This document shows positions 18,092 to 26,548 of a stretch of DNA of 64,000 bases, in pieces (position 1 is the stretch's first letter; every line of letters begins with the position of its first letter). The position numbers and the translations under genes were made by a program. The stretch is from NCBI GenBank assembly GCA_044226395.1, contig JBGAHD010000002.1:1116001-1180000 (forward strand). The letters are read 5' to 3'. Below the pieces are notes generated by a model. It was not told where the DNA came from and searched no databases. It was given only the letters and a program-made list of their open reading frames with translations. The stretch comes from JBGAHD01 sp044226395 (GTDB lineage Bacteria; Pseudomonadota; Gammaproteobacteria; Xanthomonadales; Ahniellaceae).

Positions 18092-19000
18092 GTGAGTCAA
18101 CGGCGAGTCGGATTTGTCGGCCTGGGCGCGATGGGCGCGCCGATGGCGCGTCACGTGCACGCGGCGGGTTTGCTGCGCGCGCTGCACAATCGCACGGCGG
18201 CCAAGACGATCGCGCTGGCCGGTGAACTCAATGCCGCCGATCACGCCGCCGCTTCGCCGCGCGCGGCGGTGATCGCCTGCGATGATGTCGCCGCGCTCGC
18301 CACGCATTGCGACACGCTAGTCACCTGCGTCACCGCCGACAGCGATGTGCTGAGTCTGTGCGAGGCGCTGGCGGCGACCGGTCAGCGCGGATTGATCGTG
18401 ATCGACACCTCGACCATCGCCTCGACCAGCGCGCAGCGCGCGGCCGAAATCCTGCGCGCCGCGGGCGGTGATTTCATCGACGCGCCCGTGTCTGGCGGCG
18501 TCGAGGGCGCGAAGAACGGCAAGCTTTCGGTCATGGCCGGCGGCGAGGCCGACACGCTCGCGAAAGTTCACGACGTCATCGCCTGCTTCGCCGCGCGCAT
18601 CACCCACATGGGTCCGGTAGGCGCGGGGCAGAACACCAAGGCGGTCAATCAAGTCCTGGTCTCGGGCATCGCGCAGGCGGTGACCGAAGGTCTCGCGCTC
18701 GGTCAGGCGCTCGGTCTCGATCCCGAACGCTTGCTGCCGACGCTCGGCGCGGGCGCGGCCGGCTGTTGGTTTCTCGACAAACGCGGCGCGACCATGCTGC
18801 GCGATCAGTTCAGCGTCGGCTTCAAGCTGAGCTTGCTGGTGAAGGATCTCAAGATCGTGCAGCAACTCGCGCGTGATGCCGGCGTCGATCACAGCATGGT
18901 CGACAAATCGCTCGCGGAATATTCGCGCCTGCAGGCCATGGGTCATGGCGACGACGACATTTCGGCCCTGATCCGACTCAAGCGCCGCGCGCGCGACTGA
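18092..19000 (+). CDS. NAD(P)-dependent beta-hydroxyacid dehydrogenase (3-hydroxyisobutyrate dehydrogenase family)
   Basis: About 302 residues. N-terminal Rossmann motif GLGAMGAPMARHVHAAG, substrate-binding DAPVSGGVEGAKNGKLSVM and catalytic lysine in GAGQNTKAVNQ define the family (HIBADH, tartronate semialdehyde reductase, GarR). The start is GTG at 18092, with AGGAGC seven bases upstream; the longer open frame overlaps speA. Whether it acts in valine breakdown or on another hydroxyacid cannot be decided; there are no valine catabolic neighbours. Confidence 0.88.
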   Translation: MSQRRVGFVGLGAMGAPMARHVHAAGLLRALHNRTAAKTIALAGELNAADHAAASPRAAVIACDDVAALATHCDTLVTCVTADSDVLSLCEALAATGQRGLIVIDTSTIASTSAQRAAEILRAAGGDFIDAPVSGGVEGAKNGKLSVMAGGEADTLAKVHDVIACFAARITHMGPVGAGQNTKAVNQVLVSGIAQAVTEGLALGQALGLDPERLLPTLGAGAAGCWFLDKRGATMLRDQFSVGFKLSLLVKDLKIVQQLARDAGVDHSMVDKSLAEYSRLQAMGHGDDDISALIRLKRRARD

Positions 19001-19158
19001 GGCGCGCGCGTCTGCGTGGATTGCCCGGCGATCGGGCAATTCGCCCTCGCGAATTGCAGTACGATCCCGATCACCTCGCGCAGACGATTGTTTCGTCGTG
19101 CGAATGTCCTGGCATGTTTGCTGCTGTGCCTCGCGATCCCCGCCACGGAAGCCTTCGC

Positions 19159-20595
19159 GTGAGTTCAGTCGAAACGCCCAAAGTCGCGCGCCCCAAGGGG
19201 CGAGTCCTGATCATCGATGACGATGCCGCGATCATCGCGCACTTTCGCGCGTGCCTGGAGGAAGCCGGCTACTTCGTCGCCGCGGAACAACGCGCCGCCG
19301 ATGGCGAGCGCATGGCCGCGCGCCAGCCCTTCGATGTGTGCTTGCTCGATCTGTCGATCGGCGAGGACTCGGGCCTGGACAGCCTGCCGCGACTCAAGCA
19401 ATTGGCGCCGGGCCTGCGCATCGCCATGGTCAGCGCGCACAGTTCGGTCGACAACGCCTTGGCCGCGATCCGCGCGGGCGCCGATGACTATCTGGTCAAG
19501 CCCTGTTCGCCCGAGCAGTTGCTGATCACGGTCGCGCGTCAGCTCGAGGCGCGACAGCTCACGCGGCGCATCGAAAGCCTCGAGCGCGAAGTGCGCGTCG
19601 ACAAGACCGAATTCGACAGCGCCAGTCCCAAGATGCGCGCCGTGATCGAGACCGCGCGCCAGGTCGCGCGCACCGACGCGAATATTTTGATTCTCGGCCC
19701 CAGCGGCACCGGCAAGGGCGTGCTCGCCGCCGCCGTGCATCGCTGGAGCGCGCGCAAGGACGGTGATTTCGTCACGATCAATTGTCCGTCCCTGTCGGCG
19801 GAATTGCTCGAGAGCGAATTGTTCGGCCACAACCGCGGCGCCTTCACCGGCGCCAGCCAGTCGACCGTGGGTCGCGTGACCCAGGCCGATGGCGGCACCT
19901 TGTTCATGGATGAGATCGGCGATTTCCCGCTGCCGTTGCAACCGAAGTTGCTGCGCTTCATTCAAGACAAGGAGTATGAGCGCGTTGGCGATCCGGTGAC
20001 GCGTCGCGCCGACGTGCGCATCATCTCCGCGACCAATCGCGATCTCGAGGCGATGGTGACCGAAGGGCGGTTTCGTCAGGATCTGCTCTATCGCCTCAAC
20101 GTGATCGTGCTGACCATTCCCGCGCTGCGCGAGCGCGTCGAGGACATCGAAGCCTTGGCGCTGGCCTTCGTCGATCGCTTCGCGCGCGCTTACGGTCGTC
20201 CCGCGCGACGATTGTCACCGGCCGCGCTCGACGCGCTGCGTCTGTATCCATGGCCCGGCAACGTGCGCGAACTGCAGAACGTGATCGAACGCGCCGTCAT
20301 TCTTTGCGCGCGCGATATGCTCGAACCGATGGATCTCGCGCTCGGCGCGGTCGCGTCCGACGCGTCGTCACGTGGCGCCGAGGCGGGCGCGTCGACTGGC
20401 ATCGAAGCGCTGGTCGGTTCGACCACGATCACGCTCGAAGCGCTCGAGCGTCGTCATCTCGAGGCCGTGGTCGCCGCTTGCGACACGCTTGATCAAGCGG
20501 CGCGGGCGCTCGGCATCGATTCCTCGACCCTGTATCGCAAGCGCCGCGCGTATCAAGTGGCCGATCGCGCGCGCGCCGAGGGCAAGACGAGCTGA
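19159..20595 (+). CDS. Sigma-54-dependent response regulator (NtrC/AlgB-like)
   Basis: About 478 residues in three domains. The receiver domain (residues 14-130) has phospho-acceptor Asp64 (CLLDLSIGED) and Lys114 (YLVKPC). The AAA+ domain (150-385) has Walker A GPSGTGKG and the sigma-54 contact motif GAFTGA at 227-232. The C-terminal Fis-type helix-turn-helix reads TLDQAARALGIDSSTLYRKR. It therefore activates sigma-54 promoters when phosphorylated. GTG at 19159 has GGAAG upstream; ATG 19114 is an in-frame alternative. No cognate kinase is directly adjacent; two histidine kinases lie 2.4 kb downstream. A strong terminator follows. Confidence 0.9.
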   Translation: MSSVETPKVARPKGRVLIIDDDAAIIAHFRACLEEAGYFVAAEQRAADGERMAARQPFDVCLLDLSIGEDSGLDSLPRLKQLAPGLRIAMVSAHSSVDNALAAIRAGADDYLVKPCSPEQLLITVARQLEARQLTRRIESLEREVRVDKTEFDSASPKMRAVIETARQVARTDANILILGPSGTGKGVLAAAVHRWSARKDGDFVTINCPSLSAELLESELFGHNRGAFTGASQSTVGRVTQADGGTLFMDEIGDFPLPLQPKLLRFIQDKEYERVGDPVTRRADVRIISATNRDLEAMVTEGRFRQDLLYRLNVIVLTIPALRERVEDIEALALAFVDRFARAYGRPARRLSPAALDALRLYPWPGNVRELQNVIERAVILCARDMLEPMDLALGAVASDASSRGAEAGASTGIEALVGSTTITLEALERRHLEAVVAACDTLDQAARALGIDSSTLYRKRRAYQVADRARAEGKTS

Positions 20596-20624
20596 TTCCT
20601 CGCGCATGCCGCGGTTGAACGAAG

Positions 20625-20660
20625 GACGAAGCCCGCTCGCGCGGGCTTCGTCGTTTCTCG
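20625..20660 (+). terminator. Rho-independent terminator after the sigma-54 regulator
   Basis: A perfect 12-base stem (GACGAAGCCCGC / GCGGGCTTCGTC) with a TCGC loop, followed by GTTTCTCG. It lies 30 bases after the stop codon. Confidence 0.8.
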
Positions 20661-20847
20661 CGACCGCTCGACACACCATCGCGATCATCGTGCACGGTGA
20701 AGTCGCAGCTTGCATCACGCGCCCGACCACATCGTCGCGAAAACGCGAAAAACCGCGCGAAACACGCGATTTCAGCCCAATTCTCGTTGGCACGGCGCTT
20801 GAAGTACCTTGTCCAGGCGCGCGTCGCGCCAGGACAAGGAGTTCCAC

Positions 20848-21021
20848 ATGCTTCACTACGCACTGGTGTTTCTGATCGTCGCGCTGATCGCCGGCGTGCT
20901 GGGTTTCGCCGGTATCGCCGGCGCGGCGGCCGGCATCGCGAAGATTCTGTTCTTCATCTTCATCATCTTCTTCCTGGTGTCCTTGGTGGCTGGCGGCCTG
21001 CGTCGCGGCAAGGTGCCTTGA
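20848..21021 (+). CDS. DUF1328 small membrane protein (YtjA type)
   Basis: 57 residues, two membrane helices: LHYALVFLIVALIAGVLGF, then a Gly/Ala-rich turn and ILFFIFIIFFLVSLVAGGL, ending in a basic tail. This is the standard DUF1328 layout. AAGGAGTTCCAC precedes the ATG. Function is unknown in the family; its members often sit with stress genes such as entericidin and CsbD, as here. Confidence 0.9.
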   Translation: MLHYALVFLIVALIAGVLGFAGIAGAAAGIAKILFFIFIIFFLVSLVAGGLRRGKVP

Positions 21022-21091
21022 CGCCGATGGCGTCGGCCGCGCTCGTCACTGATCGACAACCACGCATCACTCCAACCCACGAGAGCTCGCC

Positions 21092-21241
21092 ATGAACCGT
21101 CATCTGCGCACGCTGTGCTCGTTGATCCTGTTGTCCATCACGCTCGTTGGCGTGACTGCCTGCAATACCGTCAAGGGCGCCGGCAAGGACGTCGAAAAAG
21201 CCGGCGAGGAAATCCAGGAAGCTGCCGAGCGTCACGATTGA
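21092..21241 (+). CDS. ecnB: Entericidin A/B family lipoprotein
   Basis: 49 residues. A basic start (MNRHLRTL), hydrophobic core (SLILLSITLVGVTAC) with lipobox Cys, then the signature NTVKGAGKDVEKAGEEIQEA. Entericidins are tiny membrane lipoproteins, usually induced in stationary phase or under osmotic stress, and described as a toxin/antidote pair in enterobacteria; here only one copy is present. GAGAGC precedes the ATG. It follows the DUF1328 gene by 70 bases. Confidence 0.88.
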   Translation: MNRHLRTLCSLILLSITLVGVTACNTVKGAGKDVEKAGEEIQEAAERHD

Positions 21242-21302
21242 TCGCCACCTTCGCGACGCGTCCCGCGCGGACGCGTCGCGCCACGCGAACGAGGAGACCC
21301 TC

Positions 21303-21491
21303 ATGAACCCCATTCCTTCGCGCCCCGCGCGCGACATGCCCACCGCGCCGACGCCCGCCGTGCCGGCGTCCGCGAAGCGACCGCCGCGCGCGCCCACGCG
21401 CGATGAGCAGCGCATGGACACGGACTACGATCCCGACCCCGTGCTGCCCGCCGCGCGAAAACCCCGCGCCACGCCGCGTCGCGCGCGTTAG
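21303..21491 (+). CDS. Small proline- and arginine-rich hypothetical protein
   Basis: 62 residues, disordered in character, with an acidic patch (DTDYDPDP) between proline/alanine-rich basic ends. No family is recognised. Support is the good ribosome site (GAGGAG, seven bases before ATG 21303), same-strand position between entericidin and the lipoprotein, and a hairpin just after the stop. It could still be a chance frame in GC-rich DNA. Confidence 0.45.
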   Translation: MNPIPSRPARDMPTAPTPAVPASAKRPPRAPTRDEQRMDTDYDPDPVLPAARKPRATPRRAR

Positions 21492-21504
21492 CGCGCGCAC
21501 GAAC

Positions 21505-21524
21505 GCGGGTCGCGGCCGACCCGC
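21505..21524 (+). terminator. Hairpin after the small basic ORF
   Basis: GCGGGTCG and CGACCCGC form an 8-base perfect stem with a CGGC loop, 14 bases after the stop at 21491. No T-run follows, so terminator activity is uncertain. Confidence 0.4.
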
Positions 21525-21759
21525 ACGATCCGGGCGAACTGCGGTCGCGCCCTGCAAGGTCGACGGGCGCAATGCCATCAGGCGTCGCTCGCGCCACGCG
21601 CGCGAACACGCGCCACGACCAGTCCCGTCGGGATCGCGCGCGGTCGAGCATGCGAATTCCGGCTTGGCACGGTGATTGCGAGGCTTGTCGCGATCGGCTG
21701 ACGATCGCGCCTCGCGCCCCGTGATGTTTGAGCAACCGATCCCTGCGAGGAGAGAGACG

Positions 21760-22290
21760 ATGAGAACTAAGCAAGCATCCCTACTGTCGATCATGATCGC
21801 CGGCGCCCTGGCGCTCGCGGCGTGTGGCCAGTCGCCCGAGCAGGCGCGACAAGACGTGGTCGAAGCCCGTCAGCAGGCCAATGAGGACGTGGCCAAGGCC
21901 GAAGCCGAGGCCAGCGAGACCGTGGGCGAAGCCCAGCGCGAACTCGATGACACGCGCGCCGCCGCGCAAGCCGACGTGGCCGAGGCCATGACCGACGCCA
22001 GCGCGCAAATCAACGACGCGCGCGCCGAGGTGCGCGAAACCGCCGATGCCGCCGACAAGACCGTGCGCGACGCCTCGGCCGACACCGTCGCCACCACCGC
22101 CGCCGCCGACTACGACGTCGCGATCACGCGCGCCGAAGGCGAGCACGATGTCGCCGTCGAACAGTGCGACACGCTCAAGGGCGATGCGCGCAAGACCTGT
22201 CAGGCGCAAGCCGACACCCGACTGGAAAACGCCAAGGCCGAAGCCCAGGCACGACGCGACGCCGCGCTGGCCGCGGTGGATCGTCACTGA
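21760..22290 (+). CDS. Coiled-coil lipoprotein, function unknown
   Basis: About 176 residues. The signal ends in a lipobox (LALAAC, Cys near residue 22), followed by an Ala/Glu/Asp-rich helical body built of repeated short units (EARQQANEDVAKAEAEASET and similar), probably a coiled coil. A later part carries two cysteines (EQCDTLKGDARKTCQAQ) that could form a disulphide. GAGGAGAG precedes ATG 21760. Likely anchored to a membrane facing the periplasm. Similar lipoproteins are annotated only as hypothetical; context suggests an envelope stress role. Confidence 0.75.
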   Translation: MRTKQASLLSIMIAGALALAACGQSPEQARQDVVEARQQANEDVAKAEAEASETVGEAQRELDDTRAAAQADVAEAMTDASAQINDARAEVRETADAADKTVRDASADTVATTAAADYDVAITRAEGEHDVAVEQCDTLKGDARKTCQAQADTRLENAKAEAQARRDAALAAVDRH

Positions 22291-22311
22291 GAGTGATCGC
22301 ATCGGCCTCGA

Positions 22312-22351
22312 CCCGCGTTCGCGCGCCCCGTCCTCGGCGCGCGAACGCGGG
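22312..22351 (+). terminator. Long hairpin after the coiled-coil lipoprotein gene
   Basis: CCCGCGTTCGCGCGC and GCGCGCGAACGCGGG form a perfect 15-base stem with a 10-base loop, 22 bases after the stop codon. G+C-rich with no T-run; probably a terminator or RNA-stabilising end. Confidence 0.55.
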
Positions 22352-22431
22352 GGCGGGGCCTCGCGACAAGCCCACGCGCGGACGTGGGTGATTTCGAGAC
22401 GACGGCATCGCGCCCGCGCCGCGACGCCGCA

Positions 22432-22953
22432 ATGACCGTGTCGACCGTGGCGATGTCCGAGTTCATCCACAATCGCAGCACCGCATTCGAGACCACCGCG
22501 TACTGGCGCGCGGCCGTGCCGTGGCTGCTGGCGGTGATCGTGGTCGCGGCCTTCGGCGCGCGGTTCGCGCCGGGGCCGTGGTATGCCGCGCTCGACAAGC
22601 CCGAGTGGACCCCGCCCGATGCCAGCTTCGGCATCGCGTGGACCGCGCTTTACGCCGCGATGGTGATCGTCGGCGCGCGCCTGAGTCGCGCGCCGCGTTC
22701 GCGCGCGCGCACCGTGGCCTTGACCTTGATGGCCGCGCAATTGCTGTTCAACGGCCTGTGGAGCTGGCTGTTCTTCGGACTGCAATGGCCAATGATCGCC
22801 TTCGTCGACATTAGTCTGCTGTGGCTCGCCGTCGTGGCCCTGACCATCGCCAGCGCTTCGGTCGACAAGCCCGCCGCCATCGTGCTGGTGCCCTATGTGC
22901 TGTGGTTGAGCTTCGCCGTGGTGCTCAACGGCTGCATCATGATGTTGAACTGA
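22432..22953 (+). CDS. tspO: TspO/MBR family tryptophan-rich membrane protein
   Basis: About 173 residues, five membrane helices. The family signatures are PGPWYAALDKPEWTPPDASF and the Trp/Asn-rich helices (NGLWSWLFFGLQWPM). TspO binds porphyrins and is tied to oxidative or osmotic stress and tetrapyrrole handling. The start is uncertain: ATG 22432 and 22453 and GTG 22384 are in frame and none has a strong ribosome site. It precedes the hybrid histidine kinase gene by about 90 bases. Confidence 0.88.
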   Translation: MTVSTVAMSEFIHNRSTAFETTAYWRAAVPWLLAVIVVAAFGARFAPGPWYAALDKPEWTPPDASFGIAWTALYAAMVIVGARLSRAPRSRARTVALTLMAAQLLFNGLWSWLFFGLQWPMIAFVDISLLWLAVVALTIASASVDKPAAIVLVPYVLWLSFAVVLNGCIMMLN

Positions 22954-23040
22954 ATCTTGGCGGCTGCCCGCCGAAGGCCCGCGCGGCGGCAGCGCGGTCG
23001 GCCTGCATGCTAGCTTGTCCGTGTCGCACGGAAACCGACC

Positions 23041-25212
23041 ATGCCGCAGACCTACAAGCAGCCCAACGCCTGGATCTACTACGGCTTGATCGGCCTCGCC
23101 GCGGGCTTGCTCGCGGTGACCTCGGTGATGTCGGTGCGCGCCATCGGCGAACTCGAAGGGTCGATCCGCTGGGTCGCGCACACGCACGAAGTGCTGCGCA
23201 CCACGGCCGAACTGCATGCCTCGCTCGCCGACGCCGAGGCCTACTCGCGCGGCTACGTGCTGTCCGATCACGACACGTGGTACAAGCGCCAGGCCGAAGC
23301 GGCGCAAGCGCGCATGAGCGAACTGCGCGTTCAGATCGACGAACTGACCCGCGACAATCCCGAACAGGCGGCGCGCGCGCGGCAACTGGCCGAGGCCATC
23401 GACCAGCGCTTCGAATTCGTCCGCGAAGGCGTGTCGCTGTACGAGCGCGGCGAGCTCACGCCCGAAGTCATTCTCTCGCGCATCCAGCAAAGCCGCGATC
23501 TGTCCGAGCGCACGCGGGCGCTGATCGCCTCGATCGGACAGGCCGAGGGTCACTTGCTCGATTCGCGCTGGAATCAAGCCAACCGCATGATGCGCGAGTC
23601 GCGCTCGATCACCGTGATCGCCAATTCGCTGGCCTTGATCTCGGGCCTGATCGGTCTGTTCCTGATGCGCCGTTCGCAGCGCGCGTGGCGCATGCAACAG
23701 GTCGCGCAACTGGAAGCCGAGCGCGAGCGTCGCGCCAATGACGAGAAGAGCGCCTTCCTGGCCAACATGAGCCACGAGATCCGAACGCCGATGAACGCCA
23801 TCATCGGCTTCAGCCAGTTGCTCGCCGACACGATCAAGGGCGCGCGCGAGCGCGAGTTCGTCGCGTCGATCGTGGCCTCGGCGCGCTCGCTGCTGACCCT
23901 GGTCAACGACGTGCTGGATCTGTCGCGCGTCGAGGCCGGGCGCCTGACCCTGTTCCTGGCGCCGACCGAGCCGCGCGTGCTGGTCGACGAAGTCGCCGGC
24001 ATGTTCACGCACATGGCCTCGGAGAAAGCGCTGAGCCTATCCGTGACCGTCGCCGCCAACGTGCCGCGCGCGCTCGAGCTCGACGCGCAGCGCATGCGGC
24101 AAGTGCTGACCAACTTGATCGGCAATGCCATCAAGTACACCGATCGTGGCGGCGTGCGCGTGCGCGTCAACGCCGAGCCCGAGATCAACGCGCCCGGGCG
24201 CGCGCGCCTGATCGTCGAGGTCGAGGATTCCGGCAAGGGCATCGCCCACGATCAGCAGGCCACGATCTTCGAGCCCTTCGTGCAGGCCTCGGCCGGCGCG
24301 CTGGCGCGCGACGGCTCGGGCCTGGGCCTGAGCATCGTGCGGCGCCTGGTGCTGTTGATGGGCGGCACGATCGACGTCGACAGCGAGCTCGGTCGAGGCT
24401 CGGTGTTTCGCCTCGCGTTGCCGGGCCTGCGCGTGAGCGATGCGCGCGTCGAGCGCGCGCGCGAGATGCCGGCCGACTTCGGCCGACTGCGCGCCACGCG
24501 CGTGCTGATCGTCGACGATGTGGCCTGGAATCGCGATCTGTTGCGCGCCTATTTCGAGCACACGCATCACACCGTGTTCCTCGCCGCCGATGGCGAAGAA
24601 GCCGTGCGCGTGGCGGTGCGCGAGAAACCCGGCCTGATCCTGATGGACGTGCGCATGCCGCGACTCGATGGCCGCGCGGCCCTGGCGCGGCTGCGCGCCG
24701 AGCGCGGGCTCGAGGGCACGCGCGTGATCGCGGTCACGGCGTCGAGTCTCGGTGGCGAGGAAGCCGAACTGCGCGCCCAGTTCGATGGCTATGTGCGCAA
24801 GCCGTTCACGCGCAATGAGCTGTTCGCCGAATTGTCGCGCTGGCTCGCGCTCGAGGCCGAGGCCTCGCCCGCGAGCGCGCCCGCGAGCGCGCGTCACGCG
24901 GATGCCGGCGCGGACCCGCGCGTCGACCCCGCGCAACTCGCGCGCTGCGCCGAGCGCGTGGCCACGATCGAGCGCGAGCGCCTGCCTGCGCTGCGCGCGT
25001 CCTTGGCCATGCGCGAGACCGGCGCCTTGGCCGTCGAGTTGATCGCGCTGGCGCAGGACGCGGGCGAAACCGAGCTCCTCGATCACGCCGAACGCTTGCG
25101 CGAAGCCGTCGCCAGCCTCGATCTGGGCGCGATGGAAAGCCTGCTCGCCGACCTGCCACGTCAGGCGCGACGCCTCGCCGCGCGCGTCGACACCTTGGAG
25201 ACCACGTCATGA
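23041..25212 (+). CDS. Hybrid sensor histidine kinase with receiver domain
   Basis: 723 residues. A membrane helix near 12-32, a periplasmic helical sensor of CHASE3 type (about 33-185), a second helix near 188-208, then HisKA with the phospho-histidine in MSHEIRTPMNAIIGF (about 242), an ATPase domain with IGNAIKYTDRGG, EDSGKGIAHDQQ and DGSGLGLSIVRRL, and a receiver domain (about 490-605) with Asp in LILMDVRMPR and Lys in YVRKPF. The last 110 residues are helical without a clear Hpt histidine. Its stop overlaps the start of the next kinase (ATGA), so the two are translationally coupled. The signal is unknown. Confidence 0.92.
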   Translation: MPQTYKQPNAWIYYGLIGLAAGLLAVTSVMSVRAIGELEGSIRWVAHTHEVLRTTAELHASLADAEAYSRGYVLSDHDTWYKRQAEAAQARMSELRVQIDELTRDNPEQAARARQLAEAIDQRFEFVREGVSLYERGELTPEVILSRIQQSRDLSERTRALIASIGQAEGHLLDSRWNQANRMMRESRSITVIANSLALISGLIGLFLMRRSQRAWRMQQVAQLEAERERRANDEKSAFLANMSHEIRTPMNAIIGFSQLLADTIKGAREREFVASIVASARSLLTLVNDVLDLSRVEAGRLTLFLAPTEPRVLVDEVAGMFTHMASEKALSLSVTVAANVPRALELDAQRMRQVLTNLIGNAIKYTDRGGVRVRVNAEPEINAPGRARLIVEVEDSGKGIAHDQQATIFEPFVQASAGALARDGSGLGLSIVRRLVLLMGGTIDVDSELGRGSVFRLALPGLRVSDARVERAREMPADFGRLRATRVLIVDDVAWNRDLLRAYFEHTHHTVFLAADGEEAVRVAVREKPGLILMDVRMPRLDGRAALARLRAERGLEGTRVIAVTASSLGGEEAELRAQFDGYVRKPFTRNELFAELSRWLALEAEASPASAPASARHADAGADPRVDPAQLARCAERVATIERERLPALRASLAMRETGALAVELIALAQDAGETELLDHAERLREAVASLDLGAMESLLADLPRQARRLAARVDTLETTS

Positions 25213-26336
25213 TCAACATGATCTCGCGCCTGACCACGCGCGTGCCGGTGGTGATGGTGGTCGACGACCAAGAGGTCAACGTGCGCCTGGCCGGCACCTT
25301 GCTCGCCCAGGCCGGCACCGAGATCGTGCCGGCGCTGTCCGGCGAACAGGCCCTGGCTCGCGCCGCCGTGCGTCCGCCCGATCTCGTGCTGCTCGACATG
25401 CGCATGCCCGAGATGGATGGCATCGAAGTCTTGCGCCGCTGGCGCGCCAATCCCGAGACCGCCGGCGTGCCGGTGATCATTCTCACCGCTTCGACCGAAC
25501 GCGCGGACCTGGTGCGCGCGTTCGATCACGGCGCCGTGGATTTTCTGACCAAGCCCTTCGTGGCCGAGGAACTGCTCGCGCGCGTGCGCTCGCATCTCGA
25601 GCTCAAGCTCACGCGCGACCATCTGCACCGCGTTGCGCGCGAGCGCGAAGAGCTCGCCGCGATCGTCGCGCACGATCTGAAGACGCCCTTGTCGAGCATT
25701 CTGTTCGGCGCGCGCATGGCCGACCGGCCCGGTCTCGATCCGGAGCGCGCGCGCAAGCTCGCCCAGGGCATCGTCGCCTCGACCGAGTCGGCGCTGTCGT
25801 TCATCGCGCGCTATCTGGAAAAACGCGCCGACGGCGAGTTGTTGCGCGCGTTGACCTTGACCCCGATCCGACTTGCCGACGCCGTGGCGCGCGTGCTTGC
25901 GGCCTTCGAGTTCGCCGTGCAATCGAAGGAGCAGCGCGTGACCGCGCGCGTGGTCGACGATGTCGCGGTGATGGCCGACGCGCACGCGCTCGACAGCGTG
26001 ATCGGCAATCTGGTGTCCAATGCCGTGAAGTATTCGCCGATCGGCGCCGAGATCGAGGTGCTGATCACGCGCGGCGCGCCGGGCATGGGCCGCGTGTGCG
26101 TGCTCGACGCGGGGCCCGGCATCGACGACGAACAACGTCGACGCTTGTTTCAGCGTTTCGTGCGCCTGGGCAATCAGCCGACGGCGCGGGAAAGCTCGAG
26201 CGGCTTCGGTCTGGCGCTGGCCAAGCAAGACGTCACGCAGATGCGTGGCGAACTGTGGCACGAGCCGCGCGAGGGCGGCGGTTCGGTGTTCATTCTCGAA
26301 TTGCCGCTCGGGCCCGAGGCCACGGCCGAGCGTTGA
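25209..26336 (+). CDS. Receiver-histidine kinase hybrid (REC-HisKA-HATPase)
   Basis: 375 residues, soluble, with inverted hybrid order. The receiver domain comes first (Asp63 in LVLLDMRMPEMDG, Lys115 in FLTKPF), followed by HisKA with His155 (IVAHDLKTPLSS) and an ATPase domain (IGNLVSNAVKYSP, DAGPGIDDEQ, SSGFGLALAKQ). Such proteins take phosphate from an upstream hybrid kinase and pass it on or use it to set their own activity. The 4-base overlap with the membrane hybrid kinase makes that protein the likely partner. No DNA-binding output is encoded in the pair. Confidence 0.9.
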   Translation: MINMISRLTTRVPVVMVVDDQEVNVRLAGTLLAQAGTEIVPALSGEQALARAAVRPPDLVLLDMRMPEMDGIEVLRRWRANPETAGVPVIILTASTERADLVRAFDHGAVDFLTKPFVAEELLARVRSHLELKLTRDHLHRVAREREELAAIVAHDLKTPLSSILFGARMADRPGLDPERARKLAQGIVASTESALSFIARYLEKRADGELLRALTLTPIRLADAVARVLAAFEFAVQSKEQRVTARVVDDVAVMADAHALDSVIGNLVSNAVKYSPIGAEIEVLITRGAPGMGRVCVLDAGPGIDDEQRRRLFQRFVRLGNQPTARESSSGFGLALAKQDVTQMRGELWHEPREGGGSVFILELPLGPEATAER

Positions 26337-26548
26337 TTCGATGCGCGGACGCGAACCGCGTTCGCGCGCGCCTGCAACTCGCGACCCCACGGGCACGCTG
26401 CACTGGCAAAGCGCCCCGCCTTGCGCGCACCGCGATCTCAAGTGGTTGATCCTGGGAAATGGTGACCTGGCACGCGCCGTGAATTGATGGTCGTCGGCGG
26501 CGCTCGAACGCGCTGTCTTCGAACCCACGAAAGCGCAATGGAGGCACC

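Noticed and set aside
21781..24012. A 743-residue minus-strand frame opposite the lipoprotein, TspO and kinase genes
   Set aside because: It crosses three well-supported plus-strand genes and their intergenic hairpin, and has low-complexity His/Arg/Gly text.
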